Assembly (NCBI GenBank): GCA_902589705.1
Contig: CACITX010000001.1
Coordinates: 1-64,000 of the forward strand
DNA length: 64,000 bases
Direction of reading: 5' to 3'
Source: an uncultured Pelagibacteraceae bacterium
Lineage (GTDB): Bacteria > Pseudomonadota > Alphaproteobacteria > Pelagibacterales > Pelagibacteraceae
Shown here: positions 50,442 to 60,360 of the stretch, piece after piece
Layout: the number at the start of each line of letters is the position of its first letter
Position numbering within the stretch: position 1 is the first letter of the stretch
Notes under the pieces: generated by a model
The model's database searches: none
What the model was told of the DNA's origin: nothing
The model's input: the letters and a program-made list of their open reading frames with translations, nothing else
Made by a program: the position numbers and the translations under genes

Positions 50442-51603
50442 TATAATTCTTTTTTTTAAATATCTTTAAAAGTAGGTTAGGAAAAAATCTAATAAAAAGA
50501 AAAATATTTATTGGTATTAAATATTTTGGTAACTTAAAATTTTCAACGAACTGCATTATATAGGCTTTTGGTTTGTCAAACTTAGACCTTAATCTAAAGT
50601 ATTGTTTAATTGTAATGTAATAATACCAGATAGGTATTTTTATATTTAAATTTGAGTCTCTTTTTGGAGTATTATTTATAAAATTATTGAGAGTTTTAAT
50701 ATATTCCTTATCTGAATATTTGAGGCAGCTTTCTTTGAAAATTTTTGTGTCATTAATTAATTTTTCGTTATTCGTTAAATACTCATTAATAATGTTTAAA
50801 AATTGATGCTCATTTTTAAACATTGGTATTTCGCCATTAGAAAATAACAAGTCATTTGAGGGTGCATATTCTGAGATACATAAAGAATTACTTAAACCTG
50901 CCATACATACCCGGCCTTTATGTAAGTAACCATATTTATATTTTGTTGAGGGGTTAAAAAATTTTTTACCATTCAAACTTTTTGTAAAATTAATTACAAT
51001 TTTTGATCTATTAATTAGTTTGGCTAACTTATCAATAGTATTAGAAATTTCCATGTAAGGGCTAACGCATAAGTAATTAATTTTGTTTTTATCTAATAAG
51101 TCTAAATATTTTTTTGTATCAGGTTTCTTTCTTCCAAATAGTAAAATATCAATATCTTTACTTAACTGATAATCTTTGAATATTTCTTCGTTAGCTTCTA
51201 CGGGACAAAACATGCTGTTTATTCCTAATTCTTTAAATTTTAAGGCACTCAGAGGGTCAGTTAAAACAAAATCACAAGCAGCAGCCGTTATAAGATTAAC
51301 TTGATGCCATTCTGAGTCGTCGCCCAAGAATAAACCTTTCTTAGGTTTATTATTTATTGAATTAATAATCACAATATCATTAATTGCTAAATGATCACCT
51401 TCGACCAACAAAGTTTCAATATTTTCTGAATTAATTTTTTTATTTATTAACTCTATTATTTTTGAGTTTGTTAATTCAAGATTATCATACAAATAAAAGT
51501 CATGTACAACATAACCTTTTGAAAATTTGTCTTTCCAAAAATCTTGATTTTTAGTTACTTTTTTTTTGTCTTTAAAAATTAATAGTATTGGTTTTTTTTG
51601 CAT
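50434..51603 (-). CDS. CgeB-like glycosyltransferase
   Basis: A 389-residue protein that resembles the glycosyltransferase-like family of CgeB/YkvP. The second half has the tell-tale layout: IDILLFGRKKPDTKKYLDLL, a stretch with SKIVINFTKS, then KGRVCMAGLSNSLCISEYAP, where an acidic residue usually binds the nucleotide sugar. No signal peptide is seen; a basic C-terminal segment with IPINIFLFIRFFPNLLL could touch the membrane. Donor and acceptor unknown; envelope polysaccharide is the likely target. It begins 7 bp from tRNA-Leu and is followed by nadK. Confidence 0.65.
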   Translation of the reverse strand: MQKKPILLIFKDKKKVTKNQDFWKDKFSKGYVVHDFYLYDNLELTNSKIIELINKKINSENIETLLVEGDHLAINDIVIINSINNKPKKGLFLGDDSEWHQVNLITAAACDFVLTDPLSALKFKELGINSMFCPVEANEEIFKDYQLSKDIDILLFGRKKPDTKKYLDLLDKNKINYLCVSPYMEISNTIDKLAKLINRSKIVINFTKSLNGKKFFNPSTKYKYGYLHKGRVCMAGLSNSLCISEYAPSNDLLFSNGEIPMFKNEHQFLNIINEYLTNNEKLINDTKIFKESCLKYSDKEYIKTLNNFINNTPKRDSNLNIKIPIWYYYITIKQYFRLRSKFDKPKAYIMQFVENFKLPKYLIPINIFLFIRFFPNLLLKIFKKKNYND

Positions 51604-51610
51604 TTAATTT

Positions 51611-51696
51611 TGGTGCCCTCGGCCAGACTCGAACTGGCACTCCCAAAAGGGCAAGGATTTTAAGTCCTTTGTGTCTACCAATTTCACCACGAGGGC
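51611..51696 (-). tRNA. trnL: tRNA-Leu (TAA)
   Basis: An 86-nt class II tRNA with acceptor GCCCTCG/CGAGGGC, a long variable arm (CCCTTTTGGGAG), TTCGAGTC in the T loop and an encoded CCA. The anticodon loop CTTAAAA gives TAA, for Leu. It is upstream of, and probably co-transcribed with, the CgeB-like gene. Confidence 0.97.
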
Positions 51697-51765
51697 ACAT
51701 TTATTTAGTAAATATTTATACGACATTTATATTAATATTAAAATCTTATAAAGTATATTTATTTT

Positions 51766-52722
51766 ATGAAAAAAATATTAATTTATAATTCTGGAGGTGG
51801 TTTAGGTGACTCGATTCAAATAATGCCGTTAATCCTAAGTCTTCAAAATCATTACAAAAAATCAAAAATTTTTTATTTAGGTTCTCATCAAAATCATTTT
51901 ATTGGAAAATTAAAGGAATACGGTATAAAAATTGAAACTCTAGATTTAAATCTAAAATACTTTGGCTTTAGATGGTGGCATTATTTATGTGTTAAAAAAA
52001 ATTTTAATACTAAGAATATAGGTGAGTTTGACTTAATTATTGACTTACAATCAAAGTTTAGAAATTCTCTAATATTGAAAAGAATTCCACATTTAAATTT
52101 TTATTCTTTAACTTTTAAGAATTTATTTTCAACAAAAAAAATTGAATATAAATCAAAAAATCATATTGATAATTTAAATATTTTTTTAGATGAGAAGATT
52201 AAAAACATCAAATTTGATTTTAATAAGCTTCCAAAAAATTTATTACGTGAAGCGAAAAGATTGTTGCCAAAATCAAATAATTATGTGGGCTTTTCAGTTA
52301 CTCAAGGAAATCAATATAGAAAAAAAAGTTGGTCAATTTATAAATTTATTTCTTTGGCTAACAAATGTTTAATTAAAAATAAAGTGCCTGTTTTTTTTAT
52401 TGAAAAAAACCAAGAACAAATAATTGATAAAATTAAAAATCAAGTTCCATCAGCTTTATTCCCAGAAATTAAATCAGAATTATCGTGTCCTGCCTTGGTA
52501 ACTGCATTAGCTGCAAGATTAGATCAAGCAGTTACAATTGATAATGGAGTAATGCATATGATGGGGCTTGCAGAAATTCCCATGATTGTTTTATTTGGAC
52601 CCACAAATTCTGAAAAATTTTCACCAAAAAGTAATTATGTAAAAATTCTAGATAGTAAAAAAATTCATAATACTTTAGATATAGAGTCCATAAGCGTTGA
52701 TGATGTATATAATTTAATTTAA
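51766..52722 (+). CDS. GT9-family glycosyltransferase (heptosyltransferase-like)
   Basis: A 318-residue protein of the ADP-heptose:LPS heptosyltransferase family (GT9). The N-terminus ILIYNSGGGLGDSIQIMPLI is the acceptor-side glycine loop. GFSVTQGNQYRKKSW starts the second domain. VTIDNGVMHMMGLAEIPMIVLFGPTNSEKFSP is the donor-binding signature, quoted here by its first and last parts at about residues 258-289. It likely adds a sugar to LPS core or another envelope glycan. It is convergent with the cinA-like gene, overlapping it by 4 bp. Confidence 0.82.
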   Translation: MKKILIYNSGGGLGDSIQIMPLILSLQNHYKKSKIFYLGSHQNHFIGKLKEYGIKIETLDLNLKYFGFRWWHYLCVKKNFNTKNIGEFDLIIDLQSKFRNSLILKRIPHLNFYSLTFKNLFSTKKIEYKSKNHIDNLNIFLDEKIKNIKFDFNKLPKNLLREAKRLLPKSNNYVGFSVTQGNQYRKKSWSIYKFISLANKCLIKNKVPVFFIEKNQEQIIDKIKNQVPSALFPEIKSELSCPALVTALAARLDQAVTIDNGVMHMMGLAEIPMIVLFGPTNSEKFSPKSNYVKILDSKKIHNTLDIESISVDDVYNLI

Positions 52723-53468
52723 ATTTTTAAGATTTTTATTTTCTTTAATTTTACCAATTTTATTAATTCTTTATTAACACTTTTTAATTTTGATAAGGAA
52801 GTTGATCTTGTAACAATTGCTACTCCAATTTTTCCAAGCCTAAAAAAAGGATAGCTGCCAATATCAACAAATTTTTTATATTTTTTTTGAATTTGCCCCA
52901 AATTTCTAGCAATATTACTTTCAACTGTAAAAAGGTTAATAGTTTTACTATGAACTTTTAAACCTTTAATTAAGTATTTTTTACAATTTTCTATCATTGA
53001 ATTTAGTATTGAAGGTACTCCAGGTAATGACAAAACATTTTTAGTTATGAAACCAGGTGCTGCACTTGATGGATTGTAAATAAGTTTTGCTCCTCTTGGC
53101 ATTTTAGCCATTTTTTTTCTTCCATCGTTAAATTTTCTTTTGCCATAGTATTTTTCTAAAATTTCGTACGCCTCTTTGTGATATTCATATTTTAACTTAA
53201 ATGCTTTTGAGATAGATTGTGCAGTTATATCATCATGTGTGGGTCCTATTCCACCGGTTGTAAAAAGATAATTAAATTTTTTGGATAGTAAAAGCACGTT
53301 TTTAATAATTACCTTTTGAATATCTGGAATTACTCTTACCTCTTCAACTGAAATTCCGCAATTTGAATTAAGCCAATTTGAAATAAAGGCTAAATTTTTA
53401 TCTTGTGTTCTACCAGAAAGTATTTCATTTCCAATAATCAAAATTGCAGCATTTACTTTTTTTTTCAT
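52719..53468 (-). CDS. CinA N-terminal (MoaB-like) domain protein
   Basis: A 249-residue protein starting MKKKVNAAILIIGNEILSG; the upstream open frame would overlap sfsA and is rejected. The block FTTGGIGPTHDDITAQSISKAF is the molybdopterin-binding (MoaB/MogA) signature shared with the N-domain of CinA. SLPGVPSILNSMIE is also typical. The C-terminal nicotinamide-nucleotide amidase domain of full CinA is absent, so a pyrophosphatase-like or unknown role is more likely than NMN deamidation. Divergent from sfsA with a 19 bp gap. Confidence 0.85.
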   Translation of the reverse strand: MKKKVNAAILIIGNEILSGRTQDKNLAFISNWLNSNCGISVEEVRVIPDIQKVIIKNVLLLSKKFNYLFTTGGIGPTHDDITAQSISKAFKLKYEYHKEAYEILEKYYGKRKFNDGRKKMAKMPRGAKLIYNPSSAAPGFITKNVLSLPGVPSILNSMIENCKKYLIKGLKVHSKTINLFTVESNIARNLGQIQKKYKKFVDIGSYPFFRLGKIGVAIVTRSTSLSKLKSVNKELIKLVKLKKIKILKI

Positions 53469-53487
53469 AAAGATAATAAATATATAT

Positions 53488-54183
53488 ATGGACTTTAAAA
53501 ATAAATTAATATCAGGACTGTTTGTAAAAAGATACAAGCGTTTTTTTGTTGATGTTAAAATAAATAATCAGGTAATCACGGCTCATTGCCCCAATACTGG
53601 TTCAATGCATGGTCTTTTAAAAGAAAATAATAAAGTGTGGGTGAGTAAATCTAATAACCCTAATCGCAAACTTAAATACACGTTAGAAATTATTGAAAAT
53701 CAAAAAGTAAAGGTCGGTGTTAATACACATTCAACTAATAAAATTGTTCATCATGCTTTAAATAATAGTTTGATAAAAGAATTTAAATACCCATTAGAGA
53801 TAAAACCAGAGACAAAATTTGGAAAAAACACCAGATTTGATTTTTTAGTTACAAATAAAGATGGCAAAGCTTTTATTGAAGTTAAGAATGTCACTTTATC
53901 TCGAAAGAAAAAAATGGCTGAATTTCCAGATGCTGTTACATCAAGAGGGTTGAAACATATAAATGAACTAATAAATGCTAGTAAACAAAAATATAAAATT
54001 TATATACTTTTTGTAGTTCAAAGAGATGACTGCAATTTCTTCTCAATAGCTAAAGATATTGATGTAGAGTATTCAAAAGCTTTTTCAAAAGCGATTAAAA
54101 ACAACTTAAATGTGCTTTGCTATGATTGTAAATTTTCTGCAAAAGGAATAAGACTCAATAAGAAAATAAAGATTAAAATATAA
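53488..54183 (+). CDS. sfsA: SfsA family protein
   Basis: A 231-residue protein of the sugar fermentation stimulation family. The N-terminal OB-like part contains GLFVKRYKRFFVDVKI and AHCPNTGSMHGLL. The C-terminal nuclease-like part has the motif TRFDFLV, IEVKNVTL and FPDAVTSRGLKHI, with acidic/Lys residues of a PD-(D/E)XK type site. Some family members cleave DNA or RNA; cellular role unclear. It overlaps map by one base, a common alphaproteobacterial pairing. Confidence 0.93.
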   Translation: MDFKNKLISGLFVKRYKRFFVDVKINNQVITAHCPNTGSMHGLLKENNKVWVSKSNNPNRKLKYTLEIIENQKVKVGVNTHSTNKIVHHALNNSLIKEFKYPLEIKPETKFGKNTRFDFLVTNKDGKAFIEVKNVTLSRKKKMAEFPDAVTSRGLKHINELINASKQKYKIYILFVVQRDDCNFFSIAKDIDVEYSKAFSKAIKNNLNVLCYDCKFSAKGIRLNKKIKIKI

Positions 54184-54938
54184 TGAGTGTCGATTACAAA
54201 GAAGCATTTGAAAAAACAAAAATAGCTGGTTCTATTGCTGCCGGTGCTTTAGATGAGGTAAATAAAATCATAAAACCTGGAATTTCTACAAATCAAATAG
54301 ATAAGCTTTGTTATGAATATATTAATGATTACGGTGCTTATTCTGCGCCATTATTTTATAGAGGATTTCCAAAATCTTGTTGTACATCAGCCAATCATGT
54401 TGTTTGTCACGGTATTCCATCAGAAAAAATTTTAAAAGAAGGAGATATTGTAAATGTTGACGTCACTGCCTTAAAAAATGGTTGGCACGGCGATACAAGT
54501 CGAACTTTTAAAGTTGGAAAAGTTTCTGTAAAAGCTGAAAAATTAATTAAAGCTACTTATGAATCTATGATGAAAGCAATTGATATTGTTCAAGACGGTA
54601 TACACTTAGGTGATATAGGATCAGCAATACAAACTTATGTAGAAAAAGAAGGATTTTCTGTTGTTCAAGATTTTTGTGGTCATGGAATTGGCGAAACCTT
54701 TCACAAAGAACCTAATATTTTACATTACGGTGAGAAAGGTGCTGGAGAAAAAATTAAAACAGGCATGATTTTTACAATTGAACCAATGATTAATTATGGA
54801 AATTATGAAACTAGAACGTTAAATGATGGCTGGACAGCTGTAACCAAAGATAAATCTTTATCAGCACAATTTGAACATACAATTGGAGTAACTAAAACAG
54901 GTTGTGAAATTTTTACTAAATCAAAAATAATTAATTGA
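54183..54938 (+). CDS. map: Methionine aminopeptidase (type I)
   Basis: A 251-residue enzyme removing the initiator Met. All metal ligands are present: Asp93 and Asp104 (NVDVTALKNGWHGD), His167 (CGHGIGETFH), Glu200 (FTIEPM) and Glu231 (QFEHTI). The substrate His76 in VVCHGIP is also there. It follows sfsA with a one-base overlap and ends directly before purB. Confidence 0.97.
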   Translation: MSVDYKEAFEKTKIAGSIAAGALDEVNKIIKPGISTNQIDKLCYEYINDYGAYSAPLFYRGFPKSCCTSANHVVCHGIPSEKILKEGDIVNVDVTALKNGWHGDTSRTFKVGKVSVKAEKLIKATYESMMKAIDIVQDGIHLGDIGSAIQTYVEKEGFSVVQDFCGHGIGETFHKEPNILHYGEKGAGEKIKTGMIFTIEPMINYGNYETRTLNDGWTAVTKDKSLSAQFEHTIGVTKTGCEIFTKSKIIN

Positions 54939-56234
54939 ATGATTGAAAGATATTCAAGAAAAGAAATTAAAAATATTTGGGAAGATTATAATAGATATTC
55001 AATTTGGTTAGAAATTGAATTAGCTGCAGCTGAGGCTATGGAGAAACTAAATATTATACCAAAAGGTGTAGTAAAAAAAGTAAGATCTAAAGCGAAGATT
55101 AATCCTAAAAGAATTTTACAAATAGAAAATAAAGTCAAGCATGATATTATAGCTTTCTTAACTTCAATAACTGAAAGAGCTGGTAAAGAAGCTAGATATT
55201 TACATAAAGGAATGACTTCATCTGATGTTTTAGATACTTGTTTTAATCTTCAACTAAAGCAGTCTGGTGAAATTTTATTAAAAGATATTAATAAACTATT
55301 GCAATCAATAAAAAAACAAGCATTAAAACATAAATTTACATTATGCATCGGTAGAAGTCATGGAATTCATGCCGAGCCAATTACGTTTGGCTTAAAGATG
55401 CTTACATTTTATCAGGAATTTTTAAGAAACAAAAAACGTTTGGAAAATTCTATTAAAGAAATATCGACTTGTGCGATTTCTGGAGCTGTAGGAACTTTTG
55501 CTAACATTGATCCCAGAGTAGAGGGTTACGTTGCTAAAAAATTAAAACTTAGTGTTGAACCAATTTCTACTCAGATTATACCTAGAGATAGACACGCACA
55601 ATTTTTTTCAACCTTAGGAATTATTGCTAGTTCAATTGAAAGATTTGCAATAGAAATTCGACACTTACAAAGAACTGAGGTTTTAGAAGTTGAGGAATTT
55701 TTTGGTAAAAAACAAAAAGGTTCATCTGCAATGCCTCACAAAAAAAATCCAATTTTAAGTGAAAATTTAACAGGATTAGCAAGACTAATTAGGTCAAGTG
55801 TAATGCCTGCTCTTGAAAATATTGCCTTATGGCATGAACGAGACATTTCTCACTCAGCTGTTGAAAGAAATATCGGGCCTGATGCTACAATAGCTTTAGA
55901 CTTTGCGCTTAACAGATTAAGTAACGTAGTTAAAAATTTAAATATTTATCCAAAAAATATGAAAAGAAACTTAGATATAACTAATGGAATTTTTTTCTCT
56001 CAGAGAGTTCTTTTAGAATTGACCACTGCTGGTTTTACAAGAGAACAATCTTATAAAATTGTTCAAAAAAATGCTATGCAAGCTTGGAAGGAAAATTCTT
56101 CATTTTATGATAAAATTATATCTGATAGCCAGATCACCAAAAAAATACCTGTTAATAAGATCAAAAAGTTATTTGATTTTGGTTATCATACAAAAAAAAT
56201 TAATATAATTTTTAATAGAAGCCTTAAAAATTAA
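54939..56234 (+). CDS. purB: Adenylosuccinate lyase
   Basis: A 431-residue lyase acting twice in purine synthesis (SAICAR to AICAR, and adenylosuccinate to AMP). The fumarase-superfamily signature is GSSAMPHKKNPI at about residue 262. ITERAGKEARYLHKGMTSSD and IGRSHGIHAEPITFG are the other active-site blocks. It starts immediately after the map stop and leads purC-purS-purQ-purL. Confidence 0.97.
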   Translation: MIERYSRKEIKNIWEDYNRYSIWLEIELAAAEAMEKLNIIPKGVVKKVRSKAKINPKRILQIENKVKHDIIAFLTSITERAGKEARYLHKGMTSSDVLDTCFNLQLKQSGEILLKDINKLLQSIKKQALKHKFTLCIGRSHGIHAEPITFGLKMLTFYQEFLRNKKRLENSIKEISTCAISGAVGTFANIDPRVEGYVAKKLKLSVEPISTQIIPRDRHAQFFSTLGIIASSIERFAIEIRHLQRTEVLEVEEFFGKKQKGSSAMPHKKNPILSENLTGLARLIRSSVMPALENIALWHERDISHSAVERNIGPDATIALDFALNRLSNVVKNLNIYPKNMKRNLDITNGIFFSQRVLLELTTAGFTREQSYKIVQKNAMQAWKENSSFYDKIISDSQITKKIPVNKIKKLFDFGYHTKKINIIFNRSLKN

Positions 56235-56238
56235 TCAC

Positions 56239-57030
56239 ATGAATAAAGGTAAAAAACTATACGAAGGTAAAGCTAAAATTATCTATGAAACAAAAGATAA
56301 AGATTTAGTTATTCAACATTTTAAAGATGACGCTACAGCTTTCAATAACTTAAAGAAGGCAAGTGTAGAAGGTAAAGGTGTTTTAAATAATAGAATATCT
56401 GAATATATTCTAACAAATCTTTCGCAGTGCGGAATCAAAACTCATTTCGTGAAACGGCTAAATATGAGAGAACAACTCATAAAAAAAGCTGAAATATTTC
56501 CCCTAGAATTTATTGTAAGAAATATAGCTACTGGTTCATTAACAAAGAGACTTGGAATACCTGAGGGAACAGTCTTAGATAGACCACTTTTAGAGTACTG
56601 CTTTAAGAAAGATGAATTAAATGACCCTTTAATTTCAAAAGAACATATTTATTCATTTGGTTGGGCTACAGAAAAAGAAATAAATATCATTGATAAAACT
56701 ACTTTAAGAATTAATGACCTTTTAGTTGGAATGTTTAGAGGTATTGGTATTAAACTTGTAGATTTTAAAATTGAATATGGGAAGGCTTGGAATAAAGAAA
56801 ATGAAGAAAAAGAAATAGTGTTAGCAGACGAAATAAGTCCAGACACATGTCGTCTATGGGATTCAAAAACAGAAAAAAAATTAGATAAAGACAGATTTAG
56901 AAAAGACTTAGGTAATATTATACAAGGTTATCAAGAAGTAGCGCGAAGATTAGGAATTATGCCTGAAGAAACAAATATCAGTGAAGTTAACTTTGGAAAA
57001 ACAATTCCAATTAAATTTAAAAAAAAATAA
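56239..57030 (+). CDS. purC: SAICAR synthetase
   Basis: A 263-residue PurC. KGKKLYEGKAKIIYET is the N-terminal block, EFIVRNIATGSLTKRLG binds CAIR and VLADEISPDTCRLWD is the second signature. It ligates aspartate to CAIR with ATP. The C-terminal ~20 residues extend slightly beyond the common length. Its stop is one base before the purS TTG start. Confidence 0.97.
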   Translation: MNKGKKLYEGKAKIIYETKDKDLVIQHFKDDATAFNNLKKASVEGKGVLNNRISEYILTNLSQCGIKTHFVKRLNMREQLIKKAEIFPLEFIVRNIATGSLTKRLGIPEGTVLDRPLLEYCFKKDELNDPLISKEHIYSFGWATEKEINIIDKTTLRINDLLVGMFRGIGIKLVDFKIEYGKAWNKENEEKEIVLADEISPDTCRLWDSKTEKKLDKDRFRKDLGNIIQGYQEVARRLGIMPEETNISEVNFGKTIPIKFKKK

Positions 57031-57031
57031 A

Positions 57032-57271
57032 TTGAAATTTTCAGTTACAGTTACTCTTAAGAAAGATGTTTTAGATCCTCAAGGAAAAGTTGTGCAGAAT
57101 ACTCTGGTTAATATGGGAATGAATAATCTTAAAAATATAAGACAAGGTAAACATTTTGAAATTGAAGTTGATGAAAATGATATAAAAATTGCACAAAAAA
57201 AAATTGATGAAATGTGTAAAAAACTTTTAGTTAATCTTATCATCGAAGACTATAAAATAAATAAAATTTAA
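57032..57271 (+). CDS. purS: FGAM synthase subunit PurS
   Basis: PurS, 79 residues, links PurL and PurQ in the three-part FGAM synthase. I choose the TTG at 57032 because the family starts with a short strand such as KFSVTVTLKKDVLDPQGKVV, and because this start sits one base after the purC stop. An ATG at 56981 would add 17 residues that lie inside purC and have no PurS similarity. It overlaps purQ by one base. Confidence 0.9.
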   Translation: MKFSVTVTLKKDVLDPQGKVVQNTLVNMGMNNLKNIRQGKHFEIEVDENDIKIAQKKIDEMCKKLLVNLIIEDYKINKI

Positions 57272-57948
57272 TGAAATCTTCAGTAATCGTTTTTCCTGGC
57301 TCCAACTGTGACAGAGATATTGCTGTAGCCTTAGAAAAAATGCAATTTAAAAACAAAATGGTTTGGCATAAGGAAACAAGTTTGCCTAAATCTGATTTAA
57401 TAGTAATTCCTGGTGGTTTTTCTTATGGAGACTATCTCAGATCTGGAGCTATAGCTGGAAAATCTCTTATTATCGATGAGGTGATTAAGGCGGCAAACTC
57501 AGGTTGTTTAGTACTAGGTATTTGTAATGGATTTCAGATTCTGACTGAAACAGGTTTATTAAAAGGAACATTGTTAAGAAATAAAAACCTGAAATTCATA
57601 AATAAAAATGTGAATATTAAAGTAATCAATAACGACACAAAATTTTCTAATAAATTTAAAAAAGATGAGATCTTAAAGATTAATATTGCACATAATGAGG
57701 GAAATTATTTTACAGATAAAAATCATTTAGAAGAATTAAACAAAGAAAACTTAGTTGCATTTAAATATTGTGATGAAAAAGGAAATATTAATGAAGAAGC
57801 AAATCCAAATGGCTCTCTAGAAAATATTGCAGGAATTTTTAGTCAAAGGAAAAATATTTTAGGAATGATGCCTCATCCTGAAAGAATGGTTGACGAAATC
57901 ATATCTAACAGAGATGGAATAAATTTATTTTCAAGTTTGCTTAACTAA
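57271..57948 (+). CDS. purQ: FGAM synthase glutaminase subunit PurQ
   Basis: A 225-residue class I glutamine amidotransferase. The nucleophile is Cys85 in [10 protein letters not shown], and the His202/Glu204 pair is in [23 protein letters not shown] is the family N-terminus. It passes ammonia to PurL. It overlaps purS by one base and ends one base before purL. Confidence 0.97.
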   Translation: MKSSVIVFPGSNCDRDIAVALEKMQFKNKMVWHKETSLPKSDLIVIPGGFSYGDYLRSGAIAGKSLIIDEVIKAANSGCLVLGICNGFQILTETGLLKGTLLRNKNLKFINKNVNIKVINNDTKFSNKFKKDEILKINIAHNEGNYFTDKNHLEELNKENLVAFKYCDEKGNINEEANPNGSLENIAGIFSQRKNILGMMPHPERMVDEIISNRDGINLFSSLLN

Positions 57949-57949
57949 A

Positions 57950-60130
57950 ATGAAGATAACTAATGACATTGTTGAGAAACATGGTTTAAATTTAGAAGAA
58001 TTCAGTAAAATTAAAAAGATTTTAAAAAGAGATCCTAATTTATTGGAACTTGGAATTTTTTCGGCAATGTGGAATGAGCATTGCTCTTATAAATCTTCAC
58101 GAATACATCTTAAGAAACTTCCTACAAAGGGAAAACAAGTTATTCAAGGACCTGGAGAAAATGCAGGTGTTATAGATATAGGAGATGATGACGCAATCAT
58201 ATTTAAAATAGAAAGTCATAATCATCCATCTTATATTGAGCCTTACCAAGGTGCTGCTACTGGTGTCGGTGGTATTTTAAGAGATGTATTCACTATGGGA
58301 GCTAGACCAATAGCTTTATTAAATTCAATTCATTTTGGTGAACCTAAACATCCTAAAACTAAGAGCTTATTAAATGGTGTGGTTTCAGGAATTGGTGGGT
58401 ATGGTAATTGTATTGGGATACCAACCGTAGCAGGAGAAACTAAATTTGATGAAACCTATAATGAAAATATTTTAGTTAATGCGATGGCTGTAGGTCATGC
58501 AAAAAAGAATAAAATTTTTTACTCCAAAGCCAAAGGCTTAAATAAATCTGTAGTTTATGTAGGTTCAAAAACTGGTCGTGATGGTATTCATGGGGCTTCA
58601 ATGGCATCAGCAGAATTCGACGAAAACTCTGAAGAAAAAAAACCAACTGTTCAAGTTGGGGATCCGTTTACAGAAAAACTTTTGATGGAAGCTTGTCTTG
58701 AATTAATGAAAGACAATTCAATAATATCTATCCAAGACATGGGAGCTGCGGGATTAACTTCATCTAGTGTTGAGATGGCTTCTAAAGGATCATTAGGTAT
58801 TGAGCTTGACTTAGAAAAAGTTCCGTGCAGAGAAGAAAATATGACGCCTTATGAAATGATGTTGTCTGAGAGTCAGGAAAGAATGTTAATAATACTGGAA
58901 GATGGTAAAGAAAAAGCTGCAAAAAAAATATTTGATAAATGGGATCTAGATTTTGTTATTATTGGAAAAACTACAGACACGAACAATCTTACATTAAAAT
59001 ATAATAATAAGATTGAAGGAGAGATACCTATAGATGCTCTTGCATCAAAAGCTCCAATCTATGATAGGAAATGGATTAGAAAAAAACCTCAAAAAAATAA
59101 AGTTAATATTAAAGAATTAAAAAAAATAAAAATTGAGGATGCCTTAGTTAAAATACTTTCAAACCCTAACCACTCAAATAAAAGTTGGATCACAAGCCAG
59201 TACGATCAAATGGTAATGTGTGATACTGCTCAAAAATCTGGTTCAGACGCAGCAATAATAAGGATACATAATAAAGACAAAGCTATAGCGGTATCCGTGG
59301 ATTCTTCAGCAAACTATTGTAAATCATTTCCATTAACCGGAGGTAAACAAATTGTTTGTGAAAATTGGAGAAATTTAATCTCAGTAGGAGCAAAACCATT
59401 GGCTATTACTAATTGTTTAAACTTCGGAAATCCTGAAAATAAAGAAATTATGGGTGAGTTTGCAGAATGCTTGGAGGGTATTAAAGAAGCTTGTGAATTT
59501 TTAGATTATCCAGTTGTTTCAGGAAATGTATCCTTTTACAACGGTACAAATAAAAAAAATATATCTCCCACTCCTGTTATAGGTGGCGTGGGTTTGATTA
59601 AAAAACTTTCAAAACCCATCGGTCATAACTTTAAGTATGACAATAGCATTTTGTTAATTATAGGAAAAACTTTTGGTCACCTAGAACAAAGTGTTTTTTT
59701 AAAGGAAATTTATTCAATCAATGAAGGAATGCCTCCAGAAATTAATTTGCACAATGAAAAAAATAATGGAGAATGTTTACTTAAATTAATTAATAAAAAT
59801 TTGATCTTATCTTCTCATGATATTTCAACAGGTGGTTTAATTGTTTCTTTGGCTGAAATGTCAATAGGTTCAAATATTGGTGCAAAAATACATAAACCAA
59901 AAAAACTAACCAATTCTATCAATTATTTTTTCGGAGAAGATCAGGCTCGTTATTTAATTGAAGTGAAAAACGAAAATTTATCTAAAGTTTATAAGATTTT
60001 AAGAGAAAATAATGTTTTTTACGAAAATATAGGTATTACACAGTCTGATTTTTTTGAAATAGAAAATGAATTAAAGATTAGTGTTAAAAATTTGTATAAA
60101 ATAAACAATGAATGGTATAATAAATATTAA
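57950..60130 (+). CDS. purL: FGAM synthase large subunit PurL (small type)
   Basis: A 726-residue PurL of the short, Bacillus-like type without a built-in glutaminase, so it needs PurQ and PurS encoded just upstream. [12 protein letters not shown] and [23 protein letters not shown] are ATP/FGAR-binding blocks. [17 protein letters not shown] and [16 protein letters not shown] repeat the half-domain pattern. Complete. Confidence 0.97.
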   Translation: MKITNDIVEKHGLNLEEFSKIKKILKRDPNLLELGIFSAMWNEHCSYKSSRIHLKKLPTKGKQVIQGPGENAGVIDIGDDDAIIFKIESHNHPSYIEPYQGAATGVGGILRDVFTMGARPIALLNSIHFGEPKHPKTKSLLNGVVSGIGGYGNCIGIPTVAGETKFDETYNENILVNAMAVGHAKKNKIFYSKAKGLNKSVVYVGSKTGRDGIHGASMASAEFDENSEEKKPTVQVGDPFTEKLLMEACLELMKDNSIISIQDMGAAGLTSSSVEMASKGSLGIELDLEKVPCREENMTPYEMMLSESQERMLIILEDGKEKAAKKIFDKWDLDFVIIGKTTDTNNLTLKYNNKIEGEIPIDALASKAPIYDRKWIRKKPQKNKVNIKELKKIKIEDALVKILSNPNHSNKSWITSQYDQMVMCDTAQKSGSDAAIIRIHNKDKAIAVSVDSSANYCKSFPLTGGKQIVCENWRNLISVGAKPLAITNCLNFGNPENKEIMGEFAECLEGIKEACEFLDYPVVSGNVSFYNGTNKKNISPTPVIGGVGLIKKLSKPIGHNFKYDNSILLIIGKTFGHLEQSVFLKEIYSINEGMPPEINLHNEKNNGECLLKLINKNLILSSHDISTGGLIVSLAEMSIGSNIGAKIHKPKKLTNSINYFFGEDQARYLIEVKNENLSKVYKILRENNVFYENIGITQSDFFEIENELKISVKNLYKINNEWYNKY

Positions 60131-60360
60131 TGCCATTACCTATTGAAGAAATAAAAAGACTTATTAAGCAAGAATTACCTGACGCTTCTATCGAGATAAA
60201 AGATTTAATGGGTGATAACAATCACTATTCCGCAATTATTAAATCATCAAAATTCAACAATTTAAATAAAATTGAGCAACACAAACTTGTTTATAAATCT
60301 TTAAAAGGTAAAATGGGAAATGAATTACACGCATTATCGATTACTACAGAGGGAACATAA
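60130..60360 (+). CDS. bolA: BolA-family protein
   Basis: A 76-residue BolA-like protein: [19 protein letters not shown], then DNNHYSAIIKSSKFNN, and a C-terminal HALSITTEG. These proteins pair with monothiol glutaredoxins to hold or pass on [2Fe-2S] clusters. It overlaps purL and grxD by one base each, which supports a shared complex with GrxD. Confidence 0.93.
   Translation: MPLPIEEIKRLIKQELPDASIEIKDLMGDNNHYSAIIKSSKFNNLNKIEQHKLVYKSLKGKMGNELHALSITTEGT

Noticed and set aside
53469-53537. N-terminal extension of the CinA-like gene
   Set aside because: It would overlap the divergent sfsA start and lacks family similarity.
56981-57031. ATG start of purS inside purC
   Set aside because: The extra 17 residues are out-of-frame purC sequence with no PurS similarity.
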